Assembly (NCBI GenBank): GCA_025352785.1
Contig: JANXSD010000186.1
Location: forward strand, 1-49,294
Source: Bacteroidota bacterium
GTDB lineage: Bacteria > Bacteroidota > Bacteroidia > AKYH767-A > OLB10
Direction of reading: 5' to 3'
DNA length: 49,294 bases
A program made the translations under genes and the position numbers. The notes under the pieces are model-generated. The model saw only the letters and a list, made by a program, of their open reading frames with translations, was not told where the DNA came from and made no database searches. This document shows, piece after piece, positions 20,948 through 30,406 of this stretch. The first letter of the stretch is position 1, and each line of letters opens with the position of its first letter.

Positions 20948-21183
20948 ATTTATTGCCAACTTAGTTTTAAAGTTTGTAGCGACAGTTATCATGTTGAAGA
21001 ATTTGGATTTTTATGTCTTGTCTTACGTTTGTAAGAAAAAAATGTTTCAACAACAATAATGTGTTCTATAGAGTGTTTAAGACTTCACTACTCCGATAGA
21101 ATAACCTGAAAACTAACTAGCTGATTAAAATAGCTTTGTCCCTCTTTAAGTAAGGAAAACAAGAAATGAAATAAGAAATAACG

Positions 21184-21255
21184 TGGTCTCACCCAGAATC
21201 GAACTGGGATCTAGAGTTTAGGAAACTCCTATTCTATCCGTTGAACTATGAAACC
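21184..21255 (-). tRNA. tRNA-Arg (anticodon CCT)
   Basis: The reverse complement folds as a full cloverleaf of about 72 bases. The acceptor stem pairs GGTTTCA with TGAGACC, the anticodon stem pairs GGAGT with ACTCT around the loop TTCCTAA, and the T stem pairs CCCAG with CTGGG around TTCGATT. The loop gives anticodon CCT, reading AGG. The discriminator base is A and CCA is not encoded. The 20948-21183 spacer contains no other gene that I can support. Confidence 0.92.
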
Positions 21256-21346
21256 ATATAAAGTGCGAAATTAACTAAATAGCTGGATTGGATAAGAAAC
21301 GCATTGTAGGATAGAGTAATTAATCTAAAGTGATGTTGCAAAAATG

Positions 21347-21997
21347 TTACTTAATACATCGTATTAAAACTCTAGCTGGTGCGCCATCTGCATTCTTAAT
21401 TTTTAAGGGTAAACAAATAAGTTCATAATCGCCGGGCTCAATATTTTGAAGATTTAATCCTTCCACTATGCAAATCTGGGAACTTAATAATATTTGATGA
21501 ATTTCTTTTGAATTATTCATTGCAGAAATGGAGAGATAATCAATACCCACTAAAATTATTTCCTTTTGCTTCAAATACTCCGCTGCATCGGTAGTTAATG
21601 CAATTAAATTTTCATCAAAAGGGTTTAACGACCAATCCTGATTAGAATGCTTCGTCTTAAAAATAATTCGATCGCCCTTATTTATGACATAATTTCTAAT
21701 TTCTTCGATGGTAATTTCAGTTTTATGGTGAATCAAAATAATTTTTACCGCACCCATTAAATTTTCTAACGGAATAGAAATAACATCTGTTCCCGTTTCA
21801 AAATAATGTAATGGAGCATCTACATGGGTACCGATATGTGTACAAGTTGAAATTGTTGAAATATTTACACCATCGCCATTTCCAATAGAGGCAATTTTTT
21901 CCAATCTAAATGCAGGATCTCCAGGCCAGTTGACCATTCCGTTTTGAAGAACCGTGGTAATGTCTATCCATCCTTGTGCATCAATAATTGATTTCAT
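21347..21997 (-). CDS. Cyclase / kynurenine formamidase-like hydrolase
   Basis: 216 residues from the ATG at 21997; a TTG four codons upstream is the only other start. The family's metal-binding signature is clear: CTHIGTHVDAPLHYFETG, where H-x-G-T-H-x-D binds a divalent metal. The N-terminal part, IDITTVLQNGMVNWPGDP, matches the usual start of the fold. Members hydrolyse N-formylkynurenine or related amides or lactams. No other tryptophan-degradation genes are nearby, so the substrate stays open. The gene is monocistronic, divergent from the TetR operon, and next to the tRNA. TTCCTTTG (22018-22025) is a near -7 element. Confidence 0.8.
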   Translation of the reverse strand: MKSIIDAQGWIDITTVLQNGMVNWPGDPAFRLEKIASIGNGDGVNISTISTCTHIGTHVDAPLHYFETGTDVISIPLENLMGAVKIILIHHKTEITIEEIRNYVINKGDRIIFKTKHSNQDWSLNPFDENLIALTTDAAEYLKQKEIILVGIDYLSISAMNNSKEIHQILLSSQICIVEGLNLQNIEPGDYELICLPLKIKNADGAPARVLIRCIK

Positions 21998-22150
21998 GAA
22001 TTTTTCCAATTTATTTTCAAAGGAAGTAAAAATATTATTTACTTGATAATTTAAAGAGGCTCAGGCGAAAAAGATTGTCCTAATTATCAACGATTTACAA
22101 TGGCAAAGAAACATTTACTTTCATTCCTGAAATCCTTACATACCTTAGCA

Positions 22151-22179
22151 TTAACCAAAAGGTTAAACTAAATGGTTAA
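22151..22179 (+). promoter_or_regulatory. Candidate TetR operator overlapping the operon start codon
   Basis: A perfect inverted repeat, TTAACC-AAAA-GGTTAA (22151-22166), lies six bases before the ATG of the TetR gene. A third half-site, GGTTAA (22174-22179), overlaps the start codon. This position suits autorepression of the export operon by the regulator it encodes. Binding is inferred only. Confidence 0.55.
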
Positions 22180-22816
22180 AAATAAAATCGATAGCACTAC
22201 ACAAGATAAGATTCTTGACGCTGCGCGGGAAATTTTTTTTAAACAGGGATATGCTGGTGGAAAGATGCAAGATATTGCAGATGCAGCAGGTATTAACAAA
22301 GCACTTCTCCATTATTATTTTAAAACCAAAGAAAAATTATTTGAAGTAATTTTTTTAGATGCCTTTTCAAAATTTGTTCCTAAAATAGATTTATTATTAG
22401 AAACCGAAAACCCCTTTTTAGAAAAGATAGAAAACTTTATTGGCATATACATTTCATTTTTATCAAGTCATTCAGCAATACCCTTATTTGTTATTAATGA
22501 AATAAACAAAGATCCCGAAGCTTTCACACAAAGAATGTTTGGAACCAAGTCTTTACCATTTCCCATCCAAAAATTATTTTCCTTAATTAATAAAGAAGTT
22601 GAGCAAGGAAACATTATTGAAATTGCACCGCAACATTTATTAATTAATATGATTTCATTATGTGTATTTCCTTTCTTAGCAAAACCACTTATGTACCGTG
22701 TGATGGGGCTAAGCGAAAAACAATTCACTCTAATTCTCGATCAAAGAAAATCAGAAGTGTTTGTTTTCATAAAGAATGCATTGCACCCAACAATTTATTC
22801 ACGACAAAAAAATTAG
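22172..22816 (+). CDS. TetR/AcrR-family transcriptional regulator of the export operon
   Basis: 214 residues. The N-terminal helix-turn-helix is typical (ILDAAREIFFKQGYAGGKMQ, then DIADAAGINKALLHYYFKTK). The C-terminal ligand-binding half is unassigned, as usual for the family. It is the first gene of a run of seven on the plus strand: TolC follows 3 bases after the stop. The E. coli counterpart CecR (YbiH) precedes ybhGFSR in the same arrangement, which suggests regulation of the exporter in response to a toxic compound. A palindrome directly upstream is a plausible operator. Confidence 0.9.
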   Translation: MVKNKIDSTTQDKILDAAREIFFKQGYAGGKMQDIADAAGINKALLHYYFKTKEKLFEVIFLDAFSKFVPKIDLLLETENPFLEKIENFIGIYISFLSSHSAIPLFVINEINKDPEAFTQRMFGTKSLPFPIQKLFSLINKEVEQGNIIEIAPQHLLINMISLCVFPFLAKPLMYRVMGLSEKQFTLILDQRKSEVFVFIKNALHPTIYSRQKN

Positions 22817-22819
22817 TTT

Positions 22820-24088
22820 ATGAATAAAACATCTAAATATCTACTGTTATTATTCCTAATACCATTATATACCTCAGGACAAACAATAACTTCTTACACA
22901 CTAGATCAGATTCAAGAATTAGCAAAAAACAATTTTCCTTTATTAAAGCAACACGATTTAATTAATCAATCTTCTACTTTAGCTAATGCGAACTATAATA
23001 GAAATTATCTTCCTCAATTAAGTATTAACGGACAAGCAACTTATCAATCAGATGTTACAAGTATTCCTATAAAAATTCCAGGAATCACTATTGAATCCTT
23101 AGACAAAGATCAATACAAAGTATATGGTGAAATAACACAAATTATTTTTGATGGCGGCGCAACAAAAAATCAAAAAAGGATTCAATCAATTAATGCATTC
23201 TCTGAAAAGGAAAAATTAAATATTGAACTCAACAAATTACGAGACCGAATAAATCAAATTTATGTTGGGATACTTTTATACGATGAACAATTAAAACAGA
23301 ATGCAACGGTTCAAATCGATATAGACGAAGGAATTAAAAAAGTAGATGCTCAGATAAAAAATGCTGTTGCATACAATTCCAATCTCTATACGATTCAAGC
23401 TGAATCAATAAAAAACAAACAACGTAAAGAAGAAATTGGGACAAGTAGAAATATATTAATTTCTACATTAGGACTTCTTATTAATCAAGAGACGTCAAGT
23501 AATATTATTTTAATAACTCCAATTATTAATCAAAATACCTCTTTAATTGTTAACAGGTTTGAACTAAAATTGCTTAGTATACAAGACAGTTTATTAATTT
23601 TTCAAAGAAAATTAATAGAAGTAAAGAATCGTCCTAAGTTTTTTGCGTTTGCCCAAGGAGGTTATGGAAAGCCAGCATTGAATCAACTTAAAAATGAATT
23701 TGACACTTATTACATGGGTGGAATTAAATTAAATTGGTGGTTGGGTGGACTATATACCAGTAAAAAAGAGAAGAAAATAAATACAATTAATAGAAGTATT
23801 GTCGACACTCAAAGAGAATTGTTTCTATTAAATACGAAAGCAACACTGAAACAATATCAGCTAGAAATTGCTAAATTTAATGAGTTACTCAAAAGTGATG
23901 ATGAGATAATTGAGCTTAGAAATAAAATTAAAACAGCCGCGAATGCCCAGTTAACCAACAACATAATTACCACTTCAGATTATATCCGCGAAATAAATGC
24001 CGCAGACCAAGCAAACCAAAACAAAATAATTCATCAATTGCAATTATTACAAGCGCAACTTAATTATCAATTGACACTTGGGAATTAA
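22820..24088 (+). CDS. TolC-family outer membrane efflux protein
   Basis: 422 residues with a signal peptide (MNKTSKYLLLLFLIPLYTSG). It shows long alpha-helical regions typical of the TolC barrel: YTLDQIQELAKNNFPLLKQH at the start, the helical pair around 110-200, and a second half ending AADQANQNKIIHQLQLLQAQ. It should form the trimeric outer-membrane channel for the adjoining HlyD/ABC pump. The gene is three bases after tetR, and the membrane-fusion gene starts 10 bases downstream. E. coli ybhGFSR lacks its own TolC, so including one here is a difference from that operon. Confidence 0.88.
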   Translation: MNKTSKYLLLLFLIPLYTSGQTITSYTLDQIQELAKNNFPLLKQHDLINQSSTLANANYNRNYLPQLSINGQATYQSDVTSIPIKIPGITIESLDKDQYKVYGEITQIIFDGGATKNQKRIQSINAFSEKEKLNIELNKLRDRINQIYVGILLYDEQLKQNATVQIDIDEGIKKVDAQIKNAVAYNSNLYTIQAESIKNKQRKEEIGTSRNILISTLGLLINQETSSNIILITPIINQNTSLIVNRFELKLLSIQDSLLIFQRKLIEVKNRPKFFAFAQGGYGKPALNQLKNEFDTYYMGGIKLNWWLGGLYTSKKEKKINTINRSIVDTQRELFLLNTKATLKQYQLEIAKFNELLKSDDEIIELRNKIKTAANAQLTNNIITTSDYIREINAADQANQNKIIHQLQLLQAQLNYQLTLGN

Positions 24089-24098
24089 AAATATATCT

Positions 24099-25034
24099 AT
24101 GAAAAAATCAATTCTATTTCTAAGCCTAATAGTGTTTATTGCTGCTTGCAAAAGCGGGAATATCGATCATGACGCATCTGGTATGTTTGAAGCAAATGAA
24201 GTAATTGTATCCTCTGAAGTAAGCGGGAAGATATTAAAAATGAATGCTGACGAAGGAATAGTTTTTACATTGGGACAAGTTTCTGCGATTATTGATACTA
24301 CCACATTGCTATTGCAAAGAGATCAAATTGAAGCAAGTATTCACGCATTAAAACTTAAGACGAGTGATCCCGCACCCTTCATACAAGTATTGGAACAACA
24401 ATTAATAGTTCAGCAATCTCAATTAGCAACAGCGGAAAAAGAATTAATAAGAGTACAAAATTTAATTGCTGCTGACGCAGCAACAGGAAGGCAGTTAGAT
24501 GATATAAAGGCTCAAATTGATGTAATCAAAAAGCAAATGGAGGTAACAAAGAAGCAGACCATTCAGCAGCGTACCGTATTGTTAACACAAAATAGAAGTA
24601 TATTGAGTGAGCAAAATCCTCTTGAGAAAAAAGCAAATCAAATTGATGATCAACTAAAGAGAGCGATTGTTAGTAGTCCTATTGCAGGGACAGTGCTTAT
24701 AAAATATGCAGAAGCCGGAGAGGTCACAACAATAGGAAAAGCACTTTACAAAATCGCTGATTTATCGTCGTTGAATTTACGTGCATTCATTACAGGAAAG
24801 CAATTATCAGAGATAAAATTAAACCAAACAGTAAAAATATTTACCGATGATGGTGCCGATAAATACAAAACATATAATGGAACAATTATATGGATCGCTG
24901 ATAAAGCGGAATTTACGCCTAAAACAATTCAAACAAAAGATGAACGAGCAAATCTAGTTTATGCTATTAAAATAAAAGTAAAGAACGATGGACTTTTAAA
25001 AATTGGAATGTACGCTGAAGTAGGATTCAAATAA
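24099..25034 (+). CDS. HlyD/YbhG-family membrane fusion lipoprotein
   Basis: 311 residues from the ATG at 24099. The N-terminus MKKSILFLSLIVFIAACKSG has a lipobox (IAAC), so it is probably a lipoprotein. After a beta-barrel/lipoyl half (GMFEANEVIVSSEVSGKILK) comes a coiled-coil hairpin (around 85-185, rich in Gln, Lys and Glu). The second lipoyl half follows (RAIVSSPIAGTVLIKYAEAG), then a beta-barrel domain. It links the inner-membrane ABC transporter to TolC across the periplasm. It sits between the TolC and ATPase genes of the same operon. Confidence 0.9.
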   Translation: MKKSILFLSLIVFIAACKSGNIDHDASGMFEANEVIVSSEVSGKILKMNADEGIVFTLGQVSAIIDTTTLLLQRDQIEASIHALKLKTSDPAPFIQVLEQQLIVQQSQLATAEKELIRVQNLIAADAATGRQLDDIKAQIDVIKKQMEVTKKQTIQQRTVLLTQNRSILSEQNPLEKKANQIDDQLKRAIVSSPIAGTVLIKYAEAGEVTTIGKALYKIADLSSLNLRAFITGKQLSEIKLNQTVKIFTDDGADKYKTYNGTIIWIADKAEFTPKTIQTKDERANLVYAIKIKVKNDGLLKIGMYAEVGFK

Positions 25035-25056
25035 TTAAAAACAAATTAGATCTCTT

Positions 25057-25968
25057 GTGATAACGGTTCGAGTAAATAATATTTCAAAGAAATATTCGCA
25101 AAACAAAACGGAAGTTCTTGCCTTGGATAAAATTTCATTTGATGTAAATCAAGGGGAGTTATTTGCAGTGATTGGTCCTGATGGGGCTGGGAAAACATCT
25201 TTGTTTAGAATCCTCACTTCATTGATTTTAGCTGAAGAAGGAATAGCAACTGTTGATGGGTTTGATGTAATCACGCAATACAAAGAAATCAGGAAACGCA
25301 TTGGATACATGCCTGGAAAATTTTCGTTGTATCAAGATTTAACTGTAGAAGAAAATCTAAATTTTTTTGCATCTATTTTTCATACAAGTATTGAAGAGAA
25401 TTATGATTTGATTAAGGATATCTACGATCAAATAGCGCCCTTCAAAGATCGAAGAGCGGGAAAACTTTCTGGTGGTATGAAACAAAAACTGGCATTGTCA
25501 TGTGCGTTAATACATCGTCCTTCTATATTGTTTCTTGACGAACCTACTACTGGGGTAGATGCAATTTCTCGAAAAGAATTTTGGGAAATGTTGAAGCGAT
25601 TAAAACAGCAAGGAATAACGATTCTTGTTTCAACTCCTTACATGGACGAAGCTTCCTTGTGTGATCGAGTAGCATTATTGCAGAAGGGAAAAATATTAAG
25701 TATCGATACTCCTGAAAATATTATGAGTCAATTTAAAAATAAACTATGGGCTATAAAATCGGAAGAGATGTACCCGCTTCTCTTAGCGTTGCGATCAAAT
25801 GCATTTATCGAACAGAGTTATCCTTTTGGCGAGTATCACCATGTCCTTACAAATAATGAAAAAGAGCTAGCGCTATTTGCACAAAACTATAATGCAGAGT
25901 TAAAAATCGTGGATCCTACTATTGAAGATTGCTTTATCGCATTGATGCAAAACCATGTCAATTTATAA
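25057..25968 (+). CDS. ABC transporter ATPase, YbhF N-terminal-half-like
   Basis: 303 residues from a GTG start (MITVRVNNISKKYSQNKTEV). Walker A is GPDGAGKTS, the signature is LSGGMKQKL and Walker B is ILFLDEPTTGVD. The H-loop reads LVSTPYMDE: the switch histidine is replaced by Pro, so this subunit's own ATP site should be impaired. E. coli YbhF has two ATPase halves fused in one chain; here they are separate genes, and this one matches the first half. The next gene's ATG follows immediately after this stop codon (TAAATG), so they are translationally coupled. It powers the two permeases downstream. Confidence 0.92.
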   Translation: MITVRVNNISKKYSQNKTEVLALDKISFDVNQGELFAVIGPDGAGKTSLFRILTSLILAEEGIATVDGFDVITQYKEIRKRIGYMPGKFSLYQDLTVEENLNFFASIFHTSIEENYDLIKDIYDQIAPFKDRRAGKLSGGMKQKLALSCALIHRPSILFLDEPTTGVDAISRKEFWEMLKRLKQQGITILVSTPYMDEASLCDRVALLQKGKILSIDTPENIMSQFKNKLWAIKSEEMYPLLLALRSNAFIEQSYPFGEYHHVLTNNEKELALFAQNYNAELKIVDPTIEDCFIALMQNHVNL

Positions 25969-26724
25969 ATGAAGATGGAAACTGAAAAAGTGATTATTGT
26001 TAAGGACCTCACAAAATCATTTGGTGATTTCATTGGCACAAATGCCATCACTTTTGATGTTCATAAAGGTGAAATATTTGGTTTCTTAGGAGCGAATGGT
26101 GCTGGTAAAACTACTGCAATGCGAATGTTATGCGGACTAAGTCGACCAAGCTCAGGCGAAGCAAGTGTTGCAGGCTATGATGTGTACAAATATCCTGAAG
26201 AGATAAAGCGAAATATCGGATATATGAGTCAAAAATTTTCGTTGTATGAAGATTTAACTGTTAAAGAAAATATAAGATTTTATTCTGGAATCTATGGATT
26301 AAATAAATCTCAAATACATGAAAAAACATCTTCCTTACTTGATCAATTACATCTCCTTAATGAAAAAGATTCCTTAGTAAAATCATTACCATTAGGATGG
26401 AAACAAAAATTAGCATTTTCAATTGCTATTGTTCATAATCCAGCAATTGTATTTCTAGATGAACCAACTGGAGGTGTCGATCCTATAACGAGAAGAGAGT
26501 TTTGGGAAATGATTTATCAAGCATCTGCCAATGGAACAACTGTATTTGTTACAACACATTACATGGACGAAGCAGAATATTGCAATCGTGTATCAATAAT
26601 GGTAGATGGTAAGATTGAAGCGTTAGACACTCCATCAAATTTAAAGAGGTACCATAATGCAAAAACAATGGACGATGTTTTCTTAATTCTTGCGAGAAAA
26701 GCACAACGACAAGCAGACCAATAA
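25969..26724 (+). CDS. ABC transporter ATPase, YbhF C-terminal-half-like
   Basis: 251 residues. Walker A is GANGAGKTT, Walker B is IVFLDEPTGGVD and the H-loop His is present (VTTHYMDEA). The signature is altered to LPLGWKQKL in place of LSGGQ. With the preceding ATPase this makes a heterodimer in which both defects fall on one composite ATP site: the first subunit's H-loop and this subunit's signature. The other site has a normal signature and histidine. This is the usual layout of an asymmetric ABC pair. It directly abuts the first ATPase gene and is followed eight bases later by the first permease. Confidence 0.92.
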   Translation: MKMETEKVIIVKDLTKSFGDFIGTNAITFDVHKGEIFGFLGANGAGKTTAMRMLCGLSRPSSGEASVAGYDVYKYPEEIKRNIGYMSQKFSLYEDLTVKENIRFYSGIYGLNKSQIHEKTSSLLDQLHLLNEKDSLVKSLPLGWKQKLAFSIAIVHNPAIVFLDEPTGGVDPITRREFWEMIYQASANGTTVFVTTHYMDEAEYCNRVSIMVDGKIEALDTPSNLKRYHNAKTMDDVFLILARKAQRQADQ

Positions 26725-26732
26725 ATTCACCT

Positions 26733-27839
26733 ATGAAACAATTTTTAGTTTTTGTTAGAAAGGAATGGTATCACATTTTGCGTGATCCAAAGACCTTATT
26801 TATTCTATTCGGAATGCCAATTGTTCAGATCACGATATTTGGTTTTGCCTTAACCAATGAAGTAAAAAATGCGAAAATAGCAATTCTGGATCCTTCAAAA
26901 GACTTTGCTTCAACAACGCTTATCAATAGGATTGACGCTAGTAAATACTTTGAAGTGAATGATTATTTAGTATCAACCAAAGACCTTGAAAAATATTTTA
27001 AAGAAGGTAAAATTAAAATGGCAATAATTTTTCCGCAACATTTTAACCAATCTATATCCCATACGAATACAGCACAAATTCAAATCATAGCAGATGCCTC
27101 TGATCCCAATACTGCTACTGTTTTAACAAATTATGCCTCTTCGATTATTCAAGATTGGCAAAATGACTTGAATAAAAATCGTAAACTACCTTACAGCATT
27201 CATGCTGAAGTTAGAATGCTTTATAATCCCGAGTTAAAGGGAGCATTTAATTTTGTTCCAGGAGTAATGTCGATGGTCTTGATGCTTGTAAGTACGCTCA
27301 TGACCTCCATCGCCATCGTGCGTGAAAAAGAATTAGGGATGATGGAAGTGCTTTTAGTTTCTCCGCTTAAACCCATTACCATTATACTTGCTAAAACAAT
27401 TCCTTATCTGTTATTATCACTAGTAAATATTATAAGCATTCTTCTATTAAGTGTATTTGCACTTGATCTACCTATACAAGGAAGTATCTTTTTACTTATT
27501 GCATTAAGTTTACTTTTTACCATTACATCGCTATCACTAGGAATATTAATTTCATCGATAACAAATAGCCAACAAGTTGCGATGTTGATTTCATTAATGG
27601 GATTGTTTTTACCTACCCTCATGTTAAGTGGATTTATGTTTCCTATTGAAAATATGCCATTACCATTGCAATTAATTTCTAATCTTGTTCCTGCAAAATG
27701 GTATTACTTCATAGTAAAAGCTGTTATGATAAAAGGGTTAGGTATTCAATCGATCTGGAAAGAGAGCTGTATACTTTTAAGCATGACAATTTTTCTTCTC
27801 ATCATAAGTATTAAGAAATATAAAGTTCGTCTTTCATAA
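26733..27839 (+). CDS. ABC-2 type transporter permease (YbhS-like)
   Basis: 368 residues. A short N-terminal cytoplasmic part (KQFLVFVRKEWYHILRDPKT) precedes the first membrane helix. A large periplasmic domain (about 45-170) and five further helices follow; the family motif FVPGVMSMVLMLVSTLMTSIAIVREKELG is near 175. It pairs with the next permease to form the inner-membrane part of the exporter. The YbhR/YbhS assignment between the two permeases is by order only. Confidence 0.9.
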   Translation: MKQFLVFVRKEWYHILRDPKTLFILFGMPIVQITIFGFALTNEVKNAKIAILDPSKDFASTTLINRIDASKYFEVNDYLVSTKDLEKYFKEGKIKMAIIFPQHFNQSISHTNTAQIQIIADASDPNTATVLTNYASSIIQDWQNDLNKNRKLPYSIHAEVRMLYNPELKGAFNFVPGVMSMVLMLVSTLMTSIAIVREKELGMMEVLLVSPLKPITIILAKTIPYLLLSLVNIISILLLSVFALDLPIQGSIFLLIALSLLFTITSLSLGILISSITNSQQVAMLISLMGLFLPTLMLSGFMFPIENMPLPLQLISNLVPAKWYYFIVKAVMIKGLGIQSIWKESCILLSMTIFLLIISIKKYKVRLS

Positions 27840-27847
27840 TTTCAAAC

Positions 27848-28966
27848 ATGAATATTTTAAGATACTTATTAGAAAAAGAGTTTCGCCAGATCTTTCGTGA
27901 TCCTTCCATTCTTCGGATGATTTTTATTATGCCCATTATTCAATTAATTATTTTACCACAAGCTGCAAATTACGAGGTAAAGAATGTAAAAATTGCGATC
28001 GTCGATCATGATCATTCCACCTATTCAACCAGTATGATTTATAAGATTACTGCATCTGGATATTTCATTTTAACAGGAATAAATGATTCACATCTAGATG
28101 CAATGGAATTAGTTGAACGTGATCATGCAGATATCATACTCGAAATTCCTGCGCACTTTGAAAAAGATCTTGTGAAAGAAAGCGAAACAGAAGTGCTGAT
28201 GTCTGTGAATGCGATTAATGGGATGCGTGCAAATTTGGGAGCCTCGTATCTCTCGGTAATTCTCCGTGACTACAACCAAGATGTGCGATTAAAATGGGTG
28301 CAATTACCTCGATTTGATGAGGTCAAAAGATTAAATATTACATCAACAAATTGGTACAATCCACACATGAATTATAAATTATTTATGGTGCCAGGAATTT
28401 TAGTAATACTTTTAACAATGGTGGGTGCTTTTCTTGCAGCACTAAACATCGTTAAGGAAAAAGAAATTGGTACCATCGAACAGATTAACGTTACACCAAT
28501 AAAAAAGTATCATTTTATTTTAGGAAAACTAATTCCATTTTGGATGATGGGAATGTTTGTACTTTCATTAGGACTTCTGGTAGCAAGAGTATTTTATGGC
28601 ATTGTCCCTTTAGGAAATATCGGATTACTGTATCTTTTTTCTGGATGCTATTTAATTGCAGTTTTAGGATTAGGGTTATTGATTTCTACTATTTCTCAAA
28701 CGCAACAGCAGGCAATGCTGTTAGCATTTTTTTTGATGATGATTTTTATAATGATGTCGGGATTATACACGTCAATTGACAGCATGCCATATTGGGCGCA
28801 AGTAGTTACATGGTTCAATCCAGTATCCTATTTCATCGAAGTAGTTCGAATGATCGTATTGAAAGGGAGTACCTTTCGCGATATACAATTTAACTTAGGA
28901 ATTATTTTAATTTTTGCTATTGTATTAAATTCATGGGCAGTTTTCAGTTATAAGAAACGGAATTGA
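27848..28966 (+). CDS. ABC-2 type transporter permease (YbhR-like)
   Basis: 372 residues, with the same six-helix plan as the preceding permease, to which it is paralogous. It has an N-terminal helix (PSILRMIFIMPIIQLIILPQ), a large periplasmic domain (about 45-170), and then LFMVPGILVILLTMVGAFLA with the ALNIVKEKEIGT motif. It is the last gene of the run starting at 22172. xseA begins shortly after, with its own promoter element, so the operon probably ends here, although no hairpin terminator is evident. Confidence 0.9.
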   Translation: MNILRYLLEKEFRQIFRDPSILRMIFIMPIIQLIILPQAANYEVKNVKIAIVDHDHSTYSTSMIYKITASGYFILTGINDSHLDAMELVERDHADIILEIPAHFEKDLVKESETEVLMSVNAINGMRANLGASYLSVILRDYNQDVRLKWVQLPRFDEVKRLNITSTNWYNPHMNYKLFMVPGILVILLTMVGAFLAALNIVKEKEIGTIEQINVTPIKKYHFILGKLIPFWMMGMFVLSLGLLVARVFYGIVPLGNIGLLYLFSGCYLIAVLGLGLLISTISQTQQQAMLLAFFLMMIFIMMSGLYTSIDSMPYWAQVVTWFNPVSYFIEVVRMIVLKGSTFRDIQFNLGIILIFAIVLNSWAVFSYKKRN

Positions 28967-28986
28967 TTTTCTTCGATATTCTTGAG

Positions 28987-28994
28987 TATTTTTG
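28987..28994 (+). promoter_or_regulatory. Bacteroidota -7 promoter element for xseAB
   Basis: TATTTTTG is an exact TAnnTTTG match, 17 bases before the ATG at 29012. It favours that ATG over the TTG at 28982, which lies upstream of the element. Confidence 0.45.
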
Positions 28995-29011
28995 TGAACC
29001 AATTTTTGCAA

Positions 29012-30406
29012 ATGTCATCTTCCGAATCTATCCTTACGCTTTCAGCGCTAGCGCGTCAGATCAGTGCTACTGTCCGCCATATTTTCGGACAAGAGCGTTT
29101 TTGGGTGGTGGCAGAAGTTATCGGTTTAAAAGTGAGTCGTGGACATTGTTATTTGCAATTGGCAGAAAAAGATGAAATTAATATTACTCCTAAGGCAGAA
29201 TTTAGAGGGATTATATGGGCTTCGGCATTTGAAAAATTACATAAACGTTTTGTTCAAGAAACTGATGGTGATTTACGTGAACAATTACAAATTCTTATTT
29301 GTGTAGAGGTACAATTTCATGAGCGCTATGGCTTAAGCCTTATCGTTCATGATCTAGATCCATCTTACACGCTTGGTCAATTGGAACTCGAACGACGTAA
29401 AACAATTGAGCGATTAAAGCAAGAAGGGATATTTGAATTAAATCGAAATCGTAAATTGCCAGAAGTGATTCAAAGAATTGCTGTGATTTCGGCGAAAGAT
29501 TCACGTGGCTATGAAGATTTTATTAAACGTTTAGTGGAAAATAATTATAGATATCATTTTAAAGTAAAATTATTCCCTTCCTTATTACAAGGAGATTTGG
29601 CTGCAACAGATATCATTGCGAAGTTGATTGAAATTTACGAGCAACTAATAGTTGAAGAGTTTGATGCTGTTTTAATAGTTCGTGGTGGCGGTGGCGCATC
29701 TAGTTTAGGATGCTTTAATGATTATAGTTTAGCAAGAGCGGTAGCAAGATTTCCCTTACCTATCATAACGGGAATTGGTCATTCCGCAAACCAAAGTATT
29801 GTGGATGAAGTTGCAAATTTAGCTGTAATAACACCTACCGATGCTGCTGTGTTTTTAGTGAATCATAATGCAAATTTTGAATCAGTAATAATTTCGCTTT
29901 GGCAAGAAATGGAAGGACGACTCACCGAACAAATTGATACAGAAAAAATATTTTTAAATGATGCTGGATCGCTATTGTCATCAAATTCAAAATTCGCTTT
30001 AAAAAATGAGCAACAATTATTGGATTACACATTATTAAATTTTAGAACGAATGTAAGTAGCAAAATAAATCAAGAACAATCCGAATTAAAATTTATCATT
30101 CATAAAATATCTTCGTCTGAAAATTATATTTCTGATAGTCAACTGCGCGAATTAAAATTAAACCATCAAGAGCTCTTGCGATTATCGAAATCTACATTAA
30201 ATTCACAGGAAGATTTATTCAAATCAATTGAAAATAAAATCCGAATATTAGATCCATTAAATGTGTTAAAAAGAGGATATTCGTATACGTTAAAAGATGA
30301 TCAATTAATTTCAGATCTTACTTTATTATCAATAGGAGATAACATCAAAACAGTTTTTGCAAATGGAGAATTAAATAGTACAATTACAACAATAAAAAAT
30401 GGCTGA
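29012..30406 (+). CDS. xseA: Exodeoxyribonuclease VII large subunit
   Basis: 464 residues from ATG 29012, the usual size. An N-terminal OB-fold (ILTLSALARQISATVRHIFG, then FWVVAEV) is followed by the catalytic domain with its conserved RGGGGASSLGCFNDYSLARA and ITGIGHSANQSIVDEVAN segments. A coiled-coil region and the terminal RGYSYTLKDDQ segment follow. With XseB it degrades single-stranded DNA in repair. It is coupled to xseB by an 8-base overlap. A TTG start 30 bases upstream is less likely because a promoter element lies after it. Confidence 0.95.
   Translation: MSSSESILTLSALARQISATVRHIFGQERFWVVAEVIGLKVSRGHCYLQLAEKDEINITPKAEFRGIIWASAFEKLHKRFVQETDGDLREQLQILICVEVQFHERYGLSLIVHDLDPSYTLGQLELERRKTIERLKQEGIFELNRNRKLPEVIQRIAVISAKDSRGYEDFIKRLVENNYRYHFKVKLFPSLLQGDLAATDIIAKLIEIYEQLIVEEFDAVLIVRGGGGASSLGCFNDYSLARAVARFPLPIITGIGHSANQSIVDEVANLAVITPTDAAVFLVNHNANFESVIISLWQEMEGRLTEQIDTEKIFLNDAGSLLSSNSKFALKNEQQLLDYTLLNFRTNVSSKINQEQSELKFIIHKISSSENYISDSQLRELKLNHQELLRLSKSTLNSQEDLFKSIENKIRILDPLNVLKRGYSYTLKDDQLISDLTLLSIGDNIKTVFANGELNSTITTIKNG

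Noticed and set aside
21021-21042. TCTTAC-GTTT-GTAAGA hairpin near the lectin gene start
   Set aside because: The stem is only six pairs, A-runs rather than T-runs follow on the plus strand, and the position upstream of the lectin gene does not suit a terminator.
28963-29175. Small ORF overlapping the last permease and xseA
   Set aside because: It is a shifted frame of xseA without its own conserved sequence; the xseA frame starting at 29012 accounts for the region.
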